Positions 1 to 9,515 of a stretch of 64,000 nucleotides of DNA are shown piece after piece. The position numbers and the translations under genes were made by a program. Origin of the DNA: Conoideocrella luteorostrata (taxonomy: Eukaryota; Ascomycota; Sordariomycetes; Hypocreales; Clavicipitaceae); NCBI GenBank assembly GCA_032433595.1, contig JASWJB010000005.1, positions 1 through 64,000 on the forward strand, read 5' to 3'. The stretch's first letter is position 1; each line of letters begins with the position of its first letter. A model generated the notes under the pieces. The model had not been told where the DNA came from. It saw only the letters and a list, made by a program, of their open reading frames with translations, and made no database searches.

Positions 1-2423
1 CGCCGATATCGTGCCTTCCACGATGACTTCTTTCCTTCCTTCTTAGATAACCGATTTGACTATTATTGAATATATTGTATTTGAAGCCGATGATCATGAT
101 CATTGCACAACCCTGTGCAACCCACAGGAATATCCCGTCAAGTCACGCGAGCAGGCACGTGGGCACGTCACGTGGCCACCCTGGCGCGCCTCTTACATAC
201 GGCGCGGGCATAGATACTCTTCTTCTTCTTTTCTTCCCTTTCTATATAGTCATGAATGAATTGAATACTTTGTTTATTGTTTTGCTTCACCTTCTGGTAC
301 CAGCTGCTCGAAGCCCCTGTGCTTCCTACACTTAGCGTCAATAGCAGCACCTTACTCGAGAAGCAGCCGCGCCATAGCAATATAACCCTTCTGTGCCACT
401 CGTAATAGTGGTGTCTACTCATTAGTATTCAATCTGCTTTCAAACCCCTTTAATAATTGTTAATTGTCGGAGCTAACGCCCCCCACGTCTTTCGAGATAA
501 GGCCAGTTTTGCTTGCGTTGAGCTGCGTCTTGATAACCATCTCAAGCCAGTTCCTAGAATTCTGTTGGATCGAGTTCTTCTAGAAATATTTGTAATGCTG
601 ATGTTTGTTCTGATAACTTACCATGCTGTTGCCTAATTTTATTTCCCTGATTTATGAGTTAATCCACTTATTGATACTGTGTAGGCGGAATAGATCCTCT
701 AGGATAACGGGATTGAACTCACGTCAATTGTGGAATTGACCAATTTGGTCAGAAGGAATGTTATAGCTATAAGTAGCGCGATCATGCCCTTCATAGAACA
801 CAAGGAATAACAAGGGAAGGCGGTCAAGAATTTTACGAAATTTTCCGCCGAGGTTTTTTTCAAGTGTTTTGTGCATTGTATCCATGTTTACCATGTTCAA
901 TTGAAGTGCACGATAGCACGATAACCGACGAGCAAGCTGTTAGACTATTTGATCTCGGCAAGAGAAAGGTCTCTACGAATTACGTAAGGTCTTTGCGAGA
1001 ACCTTTCACGAAGTGTACGGAGCGTTGCTGGTTGTGTGTCAGGCTCCATCATACGTGAGTTTTTGGCGTGCGTTTTGGGCCGACAAAATACCTTTTCTCC
1101 AGCCCGCTGACTAGTCTCTCTTTCTCCTCGCCTAGATTCTTTAAGCTTTCTTTAACAACTGCTAGACGTTCTCTCATCTAACCTAATGAAGCTGTTATCC
1201 TCTCGCTATGCTGGTCCAGTTATCCTATTTCTAAATAGGCCTAGTCGTCTGCTTCTAAAATTCTAAGTAATTTAAGCTTCAAACTTACTTGCTGTAGCTC
1301 TAGGTTTGTATTAACAGTGGAGGCCAGGGAGCCGGAGGCTTAAGCTAGCTTAAAAATATATATTTGCCCCTGCGCAATGCGTTCTTCTTTCACGGCCACC
1401 TTTAGTTTAGGCCTACTATTGCTTGCGGTTTGCTTCCCAAACGCTTTTGGCCTCATGTACGTAAGGTTCTCGAATGACTCTTTTAAAATAGCATCTCTGG
1501 ACGATGTTATAACGTGACATCGAGGTTGTATCCGCAACCCCTGTATCTCGAGCTCGAGCAGTATGATGAAGTCTTGAGATCATCTTGAGATCCCTCGCCC
1601 TGGCTGCGGAGTTGAGCTAAATATAGTCGTATAATGCTTCTATTTGCTTTGATAATCATGGCACTGCCTAAGTTTCATTCTTCCGGGGGGCAATCGTCTA
1701 TTAGCTTTAGGTTGATGTGCTCATATCTATTTATGTGAAAGCAGTACTGCTTACCCGTTGCCACGCGCCCCCTGCTCTGACGCTCTATTTGAATGCGGAT
1801 AGCCTTAGGTAGCGCACTTGATGCGGTCCCAGGAAGTAAGGCTGCACAACGTCCATGTGGTCTAAAGTACTCGCTATATGGCGCATTGGGTATAATCTTA
1901 CGGAAAGGGATTCCCATAACTTGTTCTAAGCTATCCTCTGGCCCGTTAATTTATAGGGTGTGGATTCCACACGACCAATGCCCTATGCCAAAATAGAGTT
2001 ATCCCTAGTCTTCTTCATTATTGCCTCTTATAGGCGGATAAAGGCCTAGTCACCCTTTCCGTAAATTAGGGGTATATTTACATCAAAAATTCCTAGGAGA
2101 CAACATACAAGGTCCTCCTCCCTTGTGCTTTCTCGCTTAGCTGCCTAGGATATGCGTTATGCTATGCTTGCATTATATAGGTCCTAAACACGTAGGAACC
2201 GCTAAGGAATGCATATAATTATTTAAATCTTACTAGATATACGCCTCTTTATCCCTATAAACATCTATGCTTAGCTATAGAAACATAGCTCCTTAGGGGC
2301 CAGAAGTTCCTGCAAAGTCCATCCTCATTAAAACCAGCGGCTAGAGAAGAACTTAAGCCCAGGGTCCATAGAATTACTTTCCGAGGGAACATCCGAAAGA
2401 TACGCATAATATATAGAAGCCTG
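1..2423. other. AT-rich degenerate intergenic DNA, possible retroelement relic
   Basis: No intact gene is visible. The stretch is rich in TA/CTA/TAG steps with many short interrupted frames, as expected of old repeats decayed by mutation (RIP is the usual cause in this group; that is inference). On the plus strand, positions about 1793-1990 encode a short run ending IYRVWIPHDQ. This resembles the conserved stretch just after the integrase core of Ty1/copia polyproteins, and stops surround it. The copia reading is weak. Confidence 0.4.
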
Positions 2424-2712
2424 TTAATACCATCGGAACATAGAAGTTAATAGCCTCGCCAAGCTCCACGGAATTAGCCTTATCAATGCATTAGGTATCA
2501 ATCCAAGCGTATCCCAACTCATCTTTTTTGGCCTGTTCACAACATCCTTGCAACTTGATATTTCCGGCCTTCTTAATATTTCCTGTCTGGATATCGTGGA
2601 AAGATAGCTCTTCCTCAACTTTTTCCCAGGTATGGGATAATATCGCGTACGGTAGGACCTCCTTGCCGACGAAGTTCTCCACAGCACATGTCTCTACGTT
2701 GATGAGTCGCAT
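2424..2712 (-). pseudogene. HET-domain (heterokaryon incompatibility) gene fragment, broken
   Basis: The minus strand opens with an ATG at 2712 and encodes the classic HET-domain start: MRLINVET, then YAILSHTWEKVEEELSFHDI, then GYAWIDT. HET domains normally continue with a Cys-Ile-Asp-Lys motif and an MFRWY-type motif. Here an in-frame TAA falls directly after AWIDT (near 2490). The CIDK and AINF residues follow in the same frame. The expected SMFRWY then appears only in another frame (end of the frame closing at 2424), so one frameshift lies near 2440. Nothing homologous is visible further downstream. It is read as a truncated, inactivated member of the HET-E/HET-6 type of allorecognition genes. 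An expressed short peptide cannot be ruled out. Confidence 0.75.
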
Positions 2713-4460
2713 TGCCGAATCTCGTCTCGTCTATAGATCAAAGTGTCGATAGAACTAATAGGAAAGTCGAGCGGCGAATGTTCCACCTCAGGCTAGATAG
2801 ATAACGATGATATGTCGGGATCGCGCCTGATGGGACATCGGATCGGACTTCGAGGAAGGCTTAGGATATGGATTAATTGGGCTGATGCGAATACCGATTT
2901 ATTCAAACCTAGTACCTGTCTTCGTCGATGTAGGCAAGAAGGTTGTCGCTGCCGTAGCAAATGCTAGTATTTGCCAGGTGGGGTTGTGTTGGATTACACG
3001 GGTGTGTGTGGACCGGATGTGTGGATACACGGGCTGTGCAAGGAAGGTTACGTGGCATCTGGGCCTAAGGCAGGAATTCAGGACGGAAGTGTCTCAGATT
3101 ATAGGGGTATTTATAGGGGGATTTGGACGAGGCCGTCAGACGGGGGATTCTGAATCCATCATCTCAGTAACACAGCTGGTCCCATGAATGCAAACATTGT
3201 TGAACCTCTCCTATTAATTCCAACAGGTTGCGAGATCCAGAAAACAATACGGCTACCTGCAATCACAGTGAGCTTTACACAATTCCTATTCACGGGGACT
3301 CGTACGTTATAGCTGCGAATCCCGAAGACAAAGTAGCTCAGGGAGATAGCTTGGACTGTTTAAGGCAGCAACGCGGAAGTCCTTGGCTGGTATTCGGCTA
3401 GGAGGGGAGAATTGGCGAATCATTGCAAGGGAAAAATGACCGTCTTTTGCTACAATGAACGCTGCAGCGTTAAGGTTTGGTAGCTGAAACCTCATATCAT
3501 GTGAGAAATATGCTGACGGGCTTTCTCAGCTCGGTCGCGCGACGCCCCGGTGAGCCAAATGTAGGCAACAAGGCTGCGCTACACTGATCCGGCACCTATG
3601 GCGCCTAATCCTCCACGTTGATGCCTAAGCATGACCACGCCTTATGAAGGGATTTAAGTCGACCGTTGCACGGCCGCCTAGGGTATAGCCTATGAAAATA
3701 GTCCCAAGACTTATGCTTTAGTGAAGACCTCCATCTAGGCTAGTAAATGGAGAAGGAAATCTACTCCGTGGGAGGAATTCGGTTCGAGGATCACTAAGAG
3801 ACGCCCCTCTTCACCAAATTCCCCCGACCGATAATATTGGCCAACGTCCGCGTGTGTTTCGCAACACGATTCAAGCTCTCGCGTCTACAACCCTGAGTCA
3901 TGGACTCCATGTTTTAAATTCTCTGTTCAGATGTATCTAATACTGAATGGATCTACAGCCTACCTAGAATCCTTGAGCTCCTGAGATGCTGGAATGTAGA
4001 TAGAGCCTTTTAGTTCCAACCACAACCAGGCCAGTTGAAAGGTAGGATATCCAGTGGGCTATGATTCGTATATGGGGTCAGGGGTGACTGCGTGTTTTTC
4101 AGAGATTGGCGGTCATTGAGGGGTCTTTTGTGGCGGAGGCGAAGCATGGAAGATGGGTGAGGAAAGCGGAGGATGGACATATTCCTTATGCCAACATCGG
4201 CGGCATAAAGTATAGTATTCTCACCATAAATTCGGGTCTGTACTGCTTGTTCTTGCTTGGTAAAGCTAGCACAAGCCACTTTCTGAGTAGGGTTGATGGC
4301 GGCTTATGATGTCTGGCGTTTTCTCAGGATCTGTTCCTTTCATTCTATCTGCTAGTGGTAATTCAATGTCAGATTAATACTAGAGGAATACAGACCTAAA
4401 ATTGAAGCGTATTTATTAAATAATGATAGAACTCTATGGGAATAGTCTCTCCAGCAAAAA
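2713..4460. other. Intergenic, no supported gene
   Basis: Only short frames without recognisable motifs occur. One ATG-initiated 100-codon frame (2885-3187, plus) lacks family features and codon structure and is not called. Sequence composition is less AT-biased than the first 2.4 kb. Confidence 0.5.
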
Positions 4461-5288
4461 TTACTCGTTTGGGAGGTACAGCTTGAATTTCCCTCCAATG
4501 AGCTGGTCCTCGCCAGACTCAGGCTCCAGCCCTGCTACGTCGCGCTGGTCCAGCTCCGCGTGAAAGTTCACCTCGTACTTGCGAGGCTCGTCATCGTCCC
4601 CAAAGTAGCCTCCGTCAGTGTATTCGGTGGCTGTGAGCTTGCCGTCCTCGATCTTCAGCTTCTGCACGCTGAAAGCCAGAACGGTAGGGCCCGGATCCTG
4701 CCAGTCGACCTTGAGCGTGCGCTTCTTGGATCGCCTGCCCTTGAGCCCAAGCGGCGCCCCCTGCACATTGACGCCGACGCTAGCCTCGTTTGCCCTATTC
4801 TTGACATCGGTCGACTTGAAGACCACCCCGGACGCGGTCGCGACTCCCGTGATGAGGAACGCGCAGGGATCCGTGCCGTTCTTGAGGATATCCATGATGG
4901 ACTTCTCCTCCTTGAGCCCCGTGAGGAACCTGGACGACGGGTCTAGTAGCTCGATGGTCATGCTTTTGATATCATACGTCTCCGAAGCGTCGGTGTCCGA
5001 CTTGTGCGACAACTCGGCGCCAAAACTGAAGAACTGGAGAATCTTGGCGAACAAGCCCACCTCAGTTTCCTCGTCGTCGTAATTCCCGACGTGGTAGTTC
5101 TCGAGCATCTTCGGCTCGGCAATGTCGCCGACTACCAACGCCGGCGTCGCCTCGTCGGGACGGTATAATACCTGGTGCGGCTGCTTAATTTGGTAGATGA
5201 CGTTGCCCAGCTTGACCGACGACTTGTAGCTCCTCTTTTCGTCCGGCACGATAAAGAAGGACGCCGGGTTCTTGGTTGGCGACGTCAT
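4461..5288 (-). CDS. Gasdermin-like pore-forming cell-death protein (HET-Q1/RCD-1 family)
   Basis: Single-exon gene of 275 residues. The first true ATG is at 5288 (protein begins MTSPTKNPAS); an upstream in-frame TTG is ignored. The length matches fungal gasdermins, which are small and lack the large mammalian C-terminal domain. Seen in the sequence: an amphipathic hairpin-like segment (about 142-157, CAFLITGVATASGVVF) resembling the conserved 'VTGvk.a.ga' strand of gasdermins; a basic patch (about 183-190, KGRRSKKR) suited to acidic lipid binding; alternating beta-type strands; and an acidic/Gly loop (about 222-236) before a final segment of about 46 residues. In Podospora, HET-Q1 is activated when subtilisin-like HET-Q2 removes a C-terminal piece of about 5 kDa. 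A subtilase gene lies 4 kb away (9516-12832). Family membership is assigned from memory of motif pattern and from this context; a profile search was not possible. Expected role: membrane permeabilisation after proteolysis in allorecognition or defence. Confidence 0.8.
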   Translation of the reverse strand: MTSPTKNPASFFIVPDEKRSYKSSVKLGNVIYQIKQPHQVLYRPDEATPALVVGDIAEPKMLENYHVGNYDDEETEVGLFAKILQFFSFGAELSHKSDTDASETYDIKSMTIELLDPSSRFLTGLKEEKSIMDILKNGTDPCAFLITGVATASGVVFKSTDVKNRANEASVGVNVQGAPLGLKGRRSKKRTLKVDWQDPGPTVLAFSVQKLKIEDGKLTATEYTDGGYFGDDDEPRKYEVNFHAELDQRDVAGLEPESGEDQLIGGKFKLYLPNE

Positions 5289-5374
5289 CGTGATCAATTA
5301 TGCGTGTGGTGTTTGTGATGATATAGGAAGCAACTGGACAAAATTGAAGTGGTCAAAGTCGTGTATGTTGATGA

Positions 5375-5984
5375 TTCTTGACCCCTCCAATTCCTTCCAA
5401 AATGCCTCCTTTTATGCCTGCTTCCCATAGCTGCCAAAAGCCTCTCAATTCTGCACCTCCCATTATTGGAGACACAGCCCCGTCATCCGCCACCTTACCA
5501 TCCAACAGATGAGCAATTTACGGAGTATAAAGCAACAAATTTCCCCGGTGGTGGCAGCCATTCCTGTCTTACTCACAGAGCTGAGAATTGCTTACCACAC
5601 CTCGCGATGCCAAGGCACACGAGACGTGGTCACCTTCTATTGGACAAGCTACGAAGAGATGCAGCTTGGCCCGTTTACTCGCCTATCACCTCCCTTTCAC
5701 CCGCCCGTAGCGAGCAAAGACTTCTCTTCCGGATACTGCAGCTGCGCTTTGCACGATAATTGGCCGATGCCCGCCCCGTTGAGACGGGTAGTAATATCCA
5801 CAGCTTATATCTGTCGGATAGGATAGTCAATAGTGTGTAAGACTATTGAATATCGCGGAGGAATTTGGTCATGACGTTGGAAAGGTCGATAATCCGGGGA
5901 TACGAAGGATACGAGATATTAGAGGCGGGAAGGTGTCAACTTGAAAATCCGTTGCGCCATAGTGCAAAAGTGTGAGCCCACAAG
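5375..5984 (-). repeat. Gasdermin upstream region, copy 1 of a duplicated promoter block
   Basis: Two blocks here recur, in the same order and orientation, at 6738-6843. Block 1 is 5375-5423 (sequence around CCAATTCCTTCC and the TATA core). Block 2 is about 5936-5980 (around GTGCAAAAGTGTGAGC). In this copy the blocks are about 510 bp apart, but at the other site only about 20-30 bp apart, so this copy carries extra sequence (about 5428-5935) or the other has lost it. The extra segment has an ATG-initiated 105-codon frame (5509-5826, plus) with no recognisable features; it is not called as a gene. Confidence 0.65.
5408..5417 (-). promoter_or_regulatory. Probable TATA element of the gasdermin-like gene
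   Basis: The minus strand reads GCATAAAAGG about 120 nt upstream of the gasdermin ATG. The block around it (5375-5423) recurs at 6738-6785, where the element reads GGTATAAAGG. Conservation of a TATA-like core in both copies supports a promoter role. Confidence 0.45.
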
Positions 5985-6737
5985 AGGTAAAAGCTATGCG
6001 TGGATATTATTGTATGAGAAGGGGAACGGTGGAGACAACGCGCACATTTAAGTATGCGCGCACCTGGAGATAGCTTTCTTTTGTACAAGGACTTCAATAT
6101 ATTCAATCTTCGAAATTAGCTATGCAAAGGTCTCGTAAACGTGAAAGTTACGTATCCGACAGCCATAGCTAGCAGGAGTATGTCTATTCGGCGCTGTAAC
6201 CAGAAAAACGGGTACGGAGACAGACCGAATTATGATTCCCACACCCCGACCCGTGAATCAAGTTAAAGTCATGGCATATTACCCTTTACACACAAGAAAT
6301 CCTGTGTATTATTTATTTATTTATTTCTTCATAGCCTATGGCTCGGCTACGGCCAATTTGCTTAAAAATGCGATTTCTAGCGATTTCTTGAATTATATAT
6401 ACATTTAATAGGCCAACTAATTCATCCGATCATTCTGAGCGTGCCAAATAAGGCATTATAATAAGAATCTTGTTAATAACACTGGTCTCACTAGACGACA
6501 AGAAGGTAGGTGACTCCCTCCCCTGTAGTTGCGCTGCTGATTATATTCTTGTACGTTGTGCCTGAATTTGAGCACCCCCAGAGAAGCTGCGCCGAGCGAG
6601 GATTTTCTTTGACAAGGATGATTTAGTGATGTGTCAACATGCCTTGACGGGATATTCCAACAATAGATAGATATTTGAAGAGGTCATAAAATGCATGTAT
6701 TAAAGATGATGCTGATGATGATAATGAATATTCTGAG

Positions 6738-6843
6738 TTCTGACCCTCCCAATTCCTTCCATAATGCCTTCCTTTATACCTGCTTATTCTCCCAGTGTCG
6801 TATTGAATATACGTTGCACTAAGGTGCAAAAGTGTGAGCTTAC
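6738..6843 (-). repeat. Copy 2 of the gasdermin promoter block, orphaned
   Basis: Block 1 (6738-6785) matches 5375-5423 at roughly 85% by eye, including the TATA-like element. Block 2 (about 6799-6839) matches about 5937-5980, sharing GTGCAAAAGTGTGAGC. Weaker similarity continues downstream on the minus strand (GGTCAT...ATGTAT...GATGAT near 6683-6715 compared with 5351-5376). No gasdermin coding sequence follows it between 5985 and 6700. It begins 26 bp past the stop of the zinc-finger gene. The simplest reading is the scar of a second, lost gasdermin gene. Confidence 0.6.
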
Positions 6844-6868
6844 TAATTGTTAATTCGATAAGATATAA

Positions 6869-9100
6869 TTAAGTCTCATGGGTATAGTCATCGAGGCTGT
6901 CCACACTCTTCTGTTGTACGAAAGGTTGTGTCTTGTCTCCCTCAACAAACAAGCCCTGGTAGTCTGAGTCGGCCACATCTGACATCTCGGTTCCGCTGGA
7001 GTTGACCGGATCTGCAATGTTAACTCTGTCGTCGTCGTCGTCAGCATGTGAGGGCAGCGAGAGTAGTCGGATGGCGAGAATTGTGATGGTATATAGATGG
7101 CCGGCGACGTGTTCGCCCATCCGCCGAGACTCTTGAATTGTCTTGGGAAATATGTCTGTATTATGCCCATCGTCTTCTATATCTTCTTCTACGATCGCCC
7201 CCAAGGCCACCTTCGCGGCTTCTAGTGTGGAAGATTCATATTTGGTCTCCCTTTTAAATACTACTGAGGGCGATGCTTCGGCACCGTCTACCCCTGTTCC
7301 AGATTTCGAGCTAGGTTTGTTGTCATCGACAGAGAAGCAACAGAGTGGGCATATATTCGCGTCTCGACTAAGAAACACAGAGCTAAAACGGACCCTGCTC
7401 TGTCGCTGCTGTTGCGTATATTTTGGGTGCTCGTTTTCCAGGTGCTCCAGTAATTTGACTTCAGAGTCGAAGCGGCTAATCTTGCGTTGACCGGTTTCTT
7501 GGTCAATATGAAGACTGCACACCCAAGCCGGCATCTTGTAGATCTCGCGGTGCCAATCTACTGAATGCTTTTCCATGTGTCTTCGCCAGTCTAGGGACCG
7601 GGCAAATCTGGGAATGCTCTCGTTGATACGGGCGGCCTTTTGGGAACAGTCCTCCGACAGGCAAATGTAGGGCTCCCAGTCTTCTTTCAGATGCGCTCTA
7701 GATAAATCGTTAGTCACGTCCACGCTCGTCCACTGAATGTATTCCTACCTCCATGCAGCCGGATTGGTAAACATCTCGGCAGGATAGTTCTTGAAGCACC
7801 ACCGGCAGTCTGCATACTTTGCATTGTCCGGCAGGACCTGAGGTGGAGGATACCATCCAAGATTAGCACTTATAGACCTCATCGGTCGATCGTGACAGAC
7901 CGTGGCTGGAAGAGTTCGTGGATAATTCTTGTTAAATTCGCCCTCGCTGAAGACAGAGGACTTCACAGAAGTTAGGGTATCGTGGCTGGATTTTGGGAGT
8001 AGAGGTTGGTAGCCTTCCGCATTTGAGCGCAGCCTCGGAGATCTTTCCACGCCACCACCGTCGCCACTTTGCACCTCAGGCAGCTTCCAACGAGGTTGAG
8101 GTTGAGGTTTCAGCTTCGGAAGACAGGCATGAGACTCCTGTCGAATGCTGTACCCTTTTTGGTACTGCCTTTTCCGTGCCTCCAGGTACAAGACTTTCAG
8201 ATACTTCTCCACCAGGGACTTGCAGATGTGCTCGAGAAACTTGGGGTTTGCCGCGGGGTACAGACCTTCCAGGACAGAATATGCTAGCATGCTGAAGGAA
8301 TTCAGACGCTCTTCGCTAGCGTAAGGCTTGGTCCGAGACATGAGCTGTCCACCGGAGGCTTGGCGTATCGCGGCGCCGAGCCGGTGAAGGCGATCGAGAG
8401 CGCCTCCAATTCCAGCAAAACTTGCTTTCAGAGCCGGCGAAAACCGTGGCATATTGTCTTCCTCTACGAGAGGCGCAACTTGGTCAATTTCCGGGACTTT
8501 CTTGCCGACCAGTTGGACGGCTGCAAAGACTAATTTTTAGCTTAATTCGCACGCGAAAAGTGTCTATGAGCCCAGCCGGCGTTAATTGGTAGCCTACATA
8601 CCCGCGATCAGGTTCCTCTTGGCTATATGCAGTTGCTGCATCACGAGGCTTTTGACTTCAGGACTATTCCTGAGCCTGTGGTCAAGGTTAAGGTTTCCCT
8701 GGGCAAAGACGCCGAGGAAGCCAACCCAGGAATCATATCTCTGCTGATAGTCTGTTACCAGCCTCTTGGTGAGAGGGGTTTTGGCTCCTAGGCTATCGAG
8801 GAGCTGTGAAAACGTCTCCCAGCAATTTCGCGCGGTGTCAGTGATTTGGGAATCTTGGACGGCGGTCGGCTGGGGAGGGTCAAGGTGTAGCAGAGTGTCT
8901 GGCGCCGCGGACGAGACTCGTTCTTGCCCCGCTGTCTCTTTTTCTAATATAGAAGGAGGCCATGGTGACACAGTTTCGATCGTAGTTGTAGATACTTGCG
9001 AGGCAGCATCGTTGGCTAGTTCTGGCTGCATTGGAGGTGGCAAGGCTACTTTCGGCCGTTGGGAGGACCCCGGGGCTGCGTCAAATGTCGTTGAGACCAT
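6869..9100 (-). CDS. Large C2H2-like zinc-finger protein, partner gene in the cell-death cluster
   Basis: Three exons, 9100-8602, 8520-7749 and 7697-6869, give 699 residues. Introns of 81 and 51 nt start GTATGT and GTAGGA, and the second ends after a TGACTAAC branch point. The start at 9100 has the context CCACCATGG; frames further upstream lack an equally good start. The N-terminal third holds a helical region (CWETFSQLLDSLGA, then YQQRYDSWVGFLGVFAQGNLN and LDHRLRN) typical of fungal proteins often labelled 'oxidoreductase acuF-like C2H2-type zinc-finger'. The C-terminal half has repeated, partly degenerate Cys/His pairs: DCRWCF...WRAHL, YICLSEDC...WRRHMEKH, WVCSLH...LEHLENEH, and CPLCCF...GEHVAGHL, the last recalling the 'H.GRHLEELALFALP' ending of the family. 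Molecular function is not established. It lies between the gasdermin (same strand) and the subtilase (divergent, 415 bp apart), so co-regulation is plausible. Confidence 0.8.
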
Positions 9101-9515
9101 GGTGGGGAAAGAAACACAACAACGGTCAGACGATCTGAGCAGAATAGGGTCGAGAGAACAAGAAGTTGAAGTAACAGTCGAAATTAGGACTCTACGTGGG
9201 ACTCTACGTTGCACTCGCCAAGGCCGCGCATCTCTGTATCGGGCTCTTGACTCCAATATGGGGGAGCGGGGTTAAGTCATCAGCAGTACACGTGCTCATA
9301 AGCAAAATCACCAGCCAACCAGAATGAATGTACCAAGTCAGCCAATGGTCTAGTCTGCTGTCATTTTTATTACTCTTGCCTCTCATTCCCCGCTTGTTCA
9401 GACTTGGTGCAGAAATGCGAATTTCCAACACGTAGCCGCCGCCCGAATCCAAACGAGTTCAACGATTCATCCCAAGCGCCGGCCACGCAGCCGTCTTAGA
9501 GCCTGTTCCCTCAAG
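9101..9515. promoter_or_regulatory. Divergent promoter between zinc-finger and subtilase genes
   Basis: This 415-bp gap separates two start codons transcribed outward (9100 minus, 9516 plus). No clear TATA or repeated operator was identified. The short shared upstream region is the basis for suggesting coordinated expression. Confidence 0.5.

Noticed and set aside
1793..1990. Copia retrotransposon fragment (IYRVWIPHDQ)
   Set aside because: The match is about ten residues in decayed sequence; too short to call a mobile element without a search.
3781..3800. tRNA B-box-like GGTTCGAGGATC
   Set aside because: No matching A box or cloverleaf could be built around it.
5509..5826. 105-codon ATG-initiated frame between the gasdermin promoter blocks
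   Set aside because: No recognisable features. It lies in the segment absent from the second promoter copy, so it is more likely inserted or neutral DNA.
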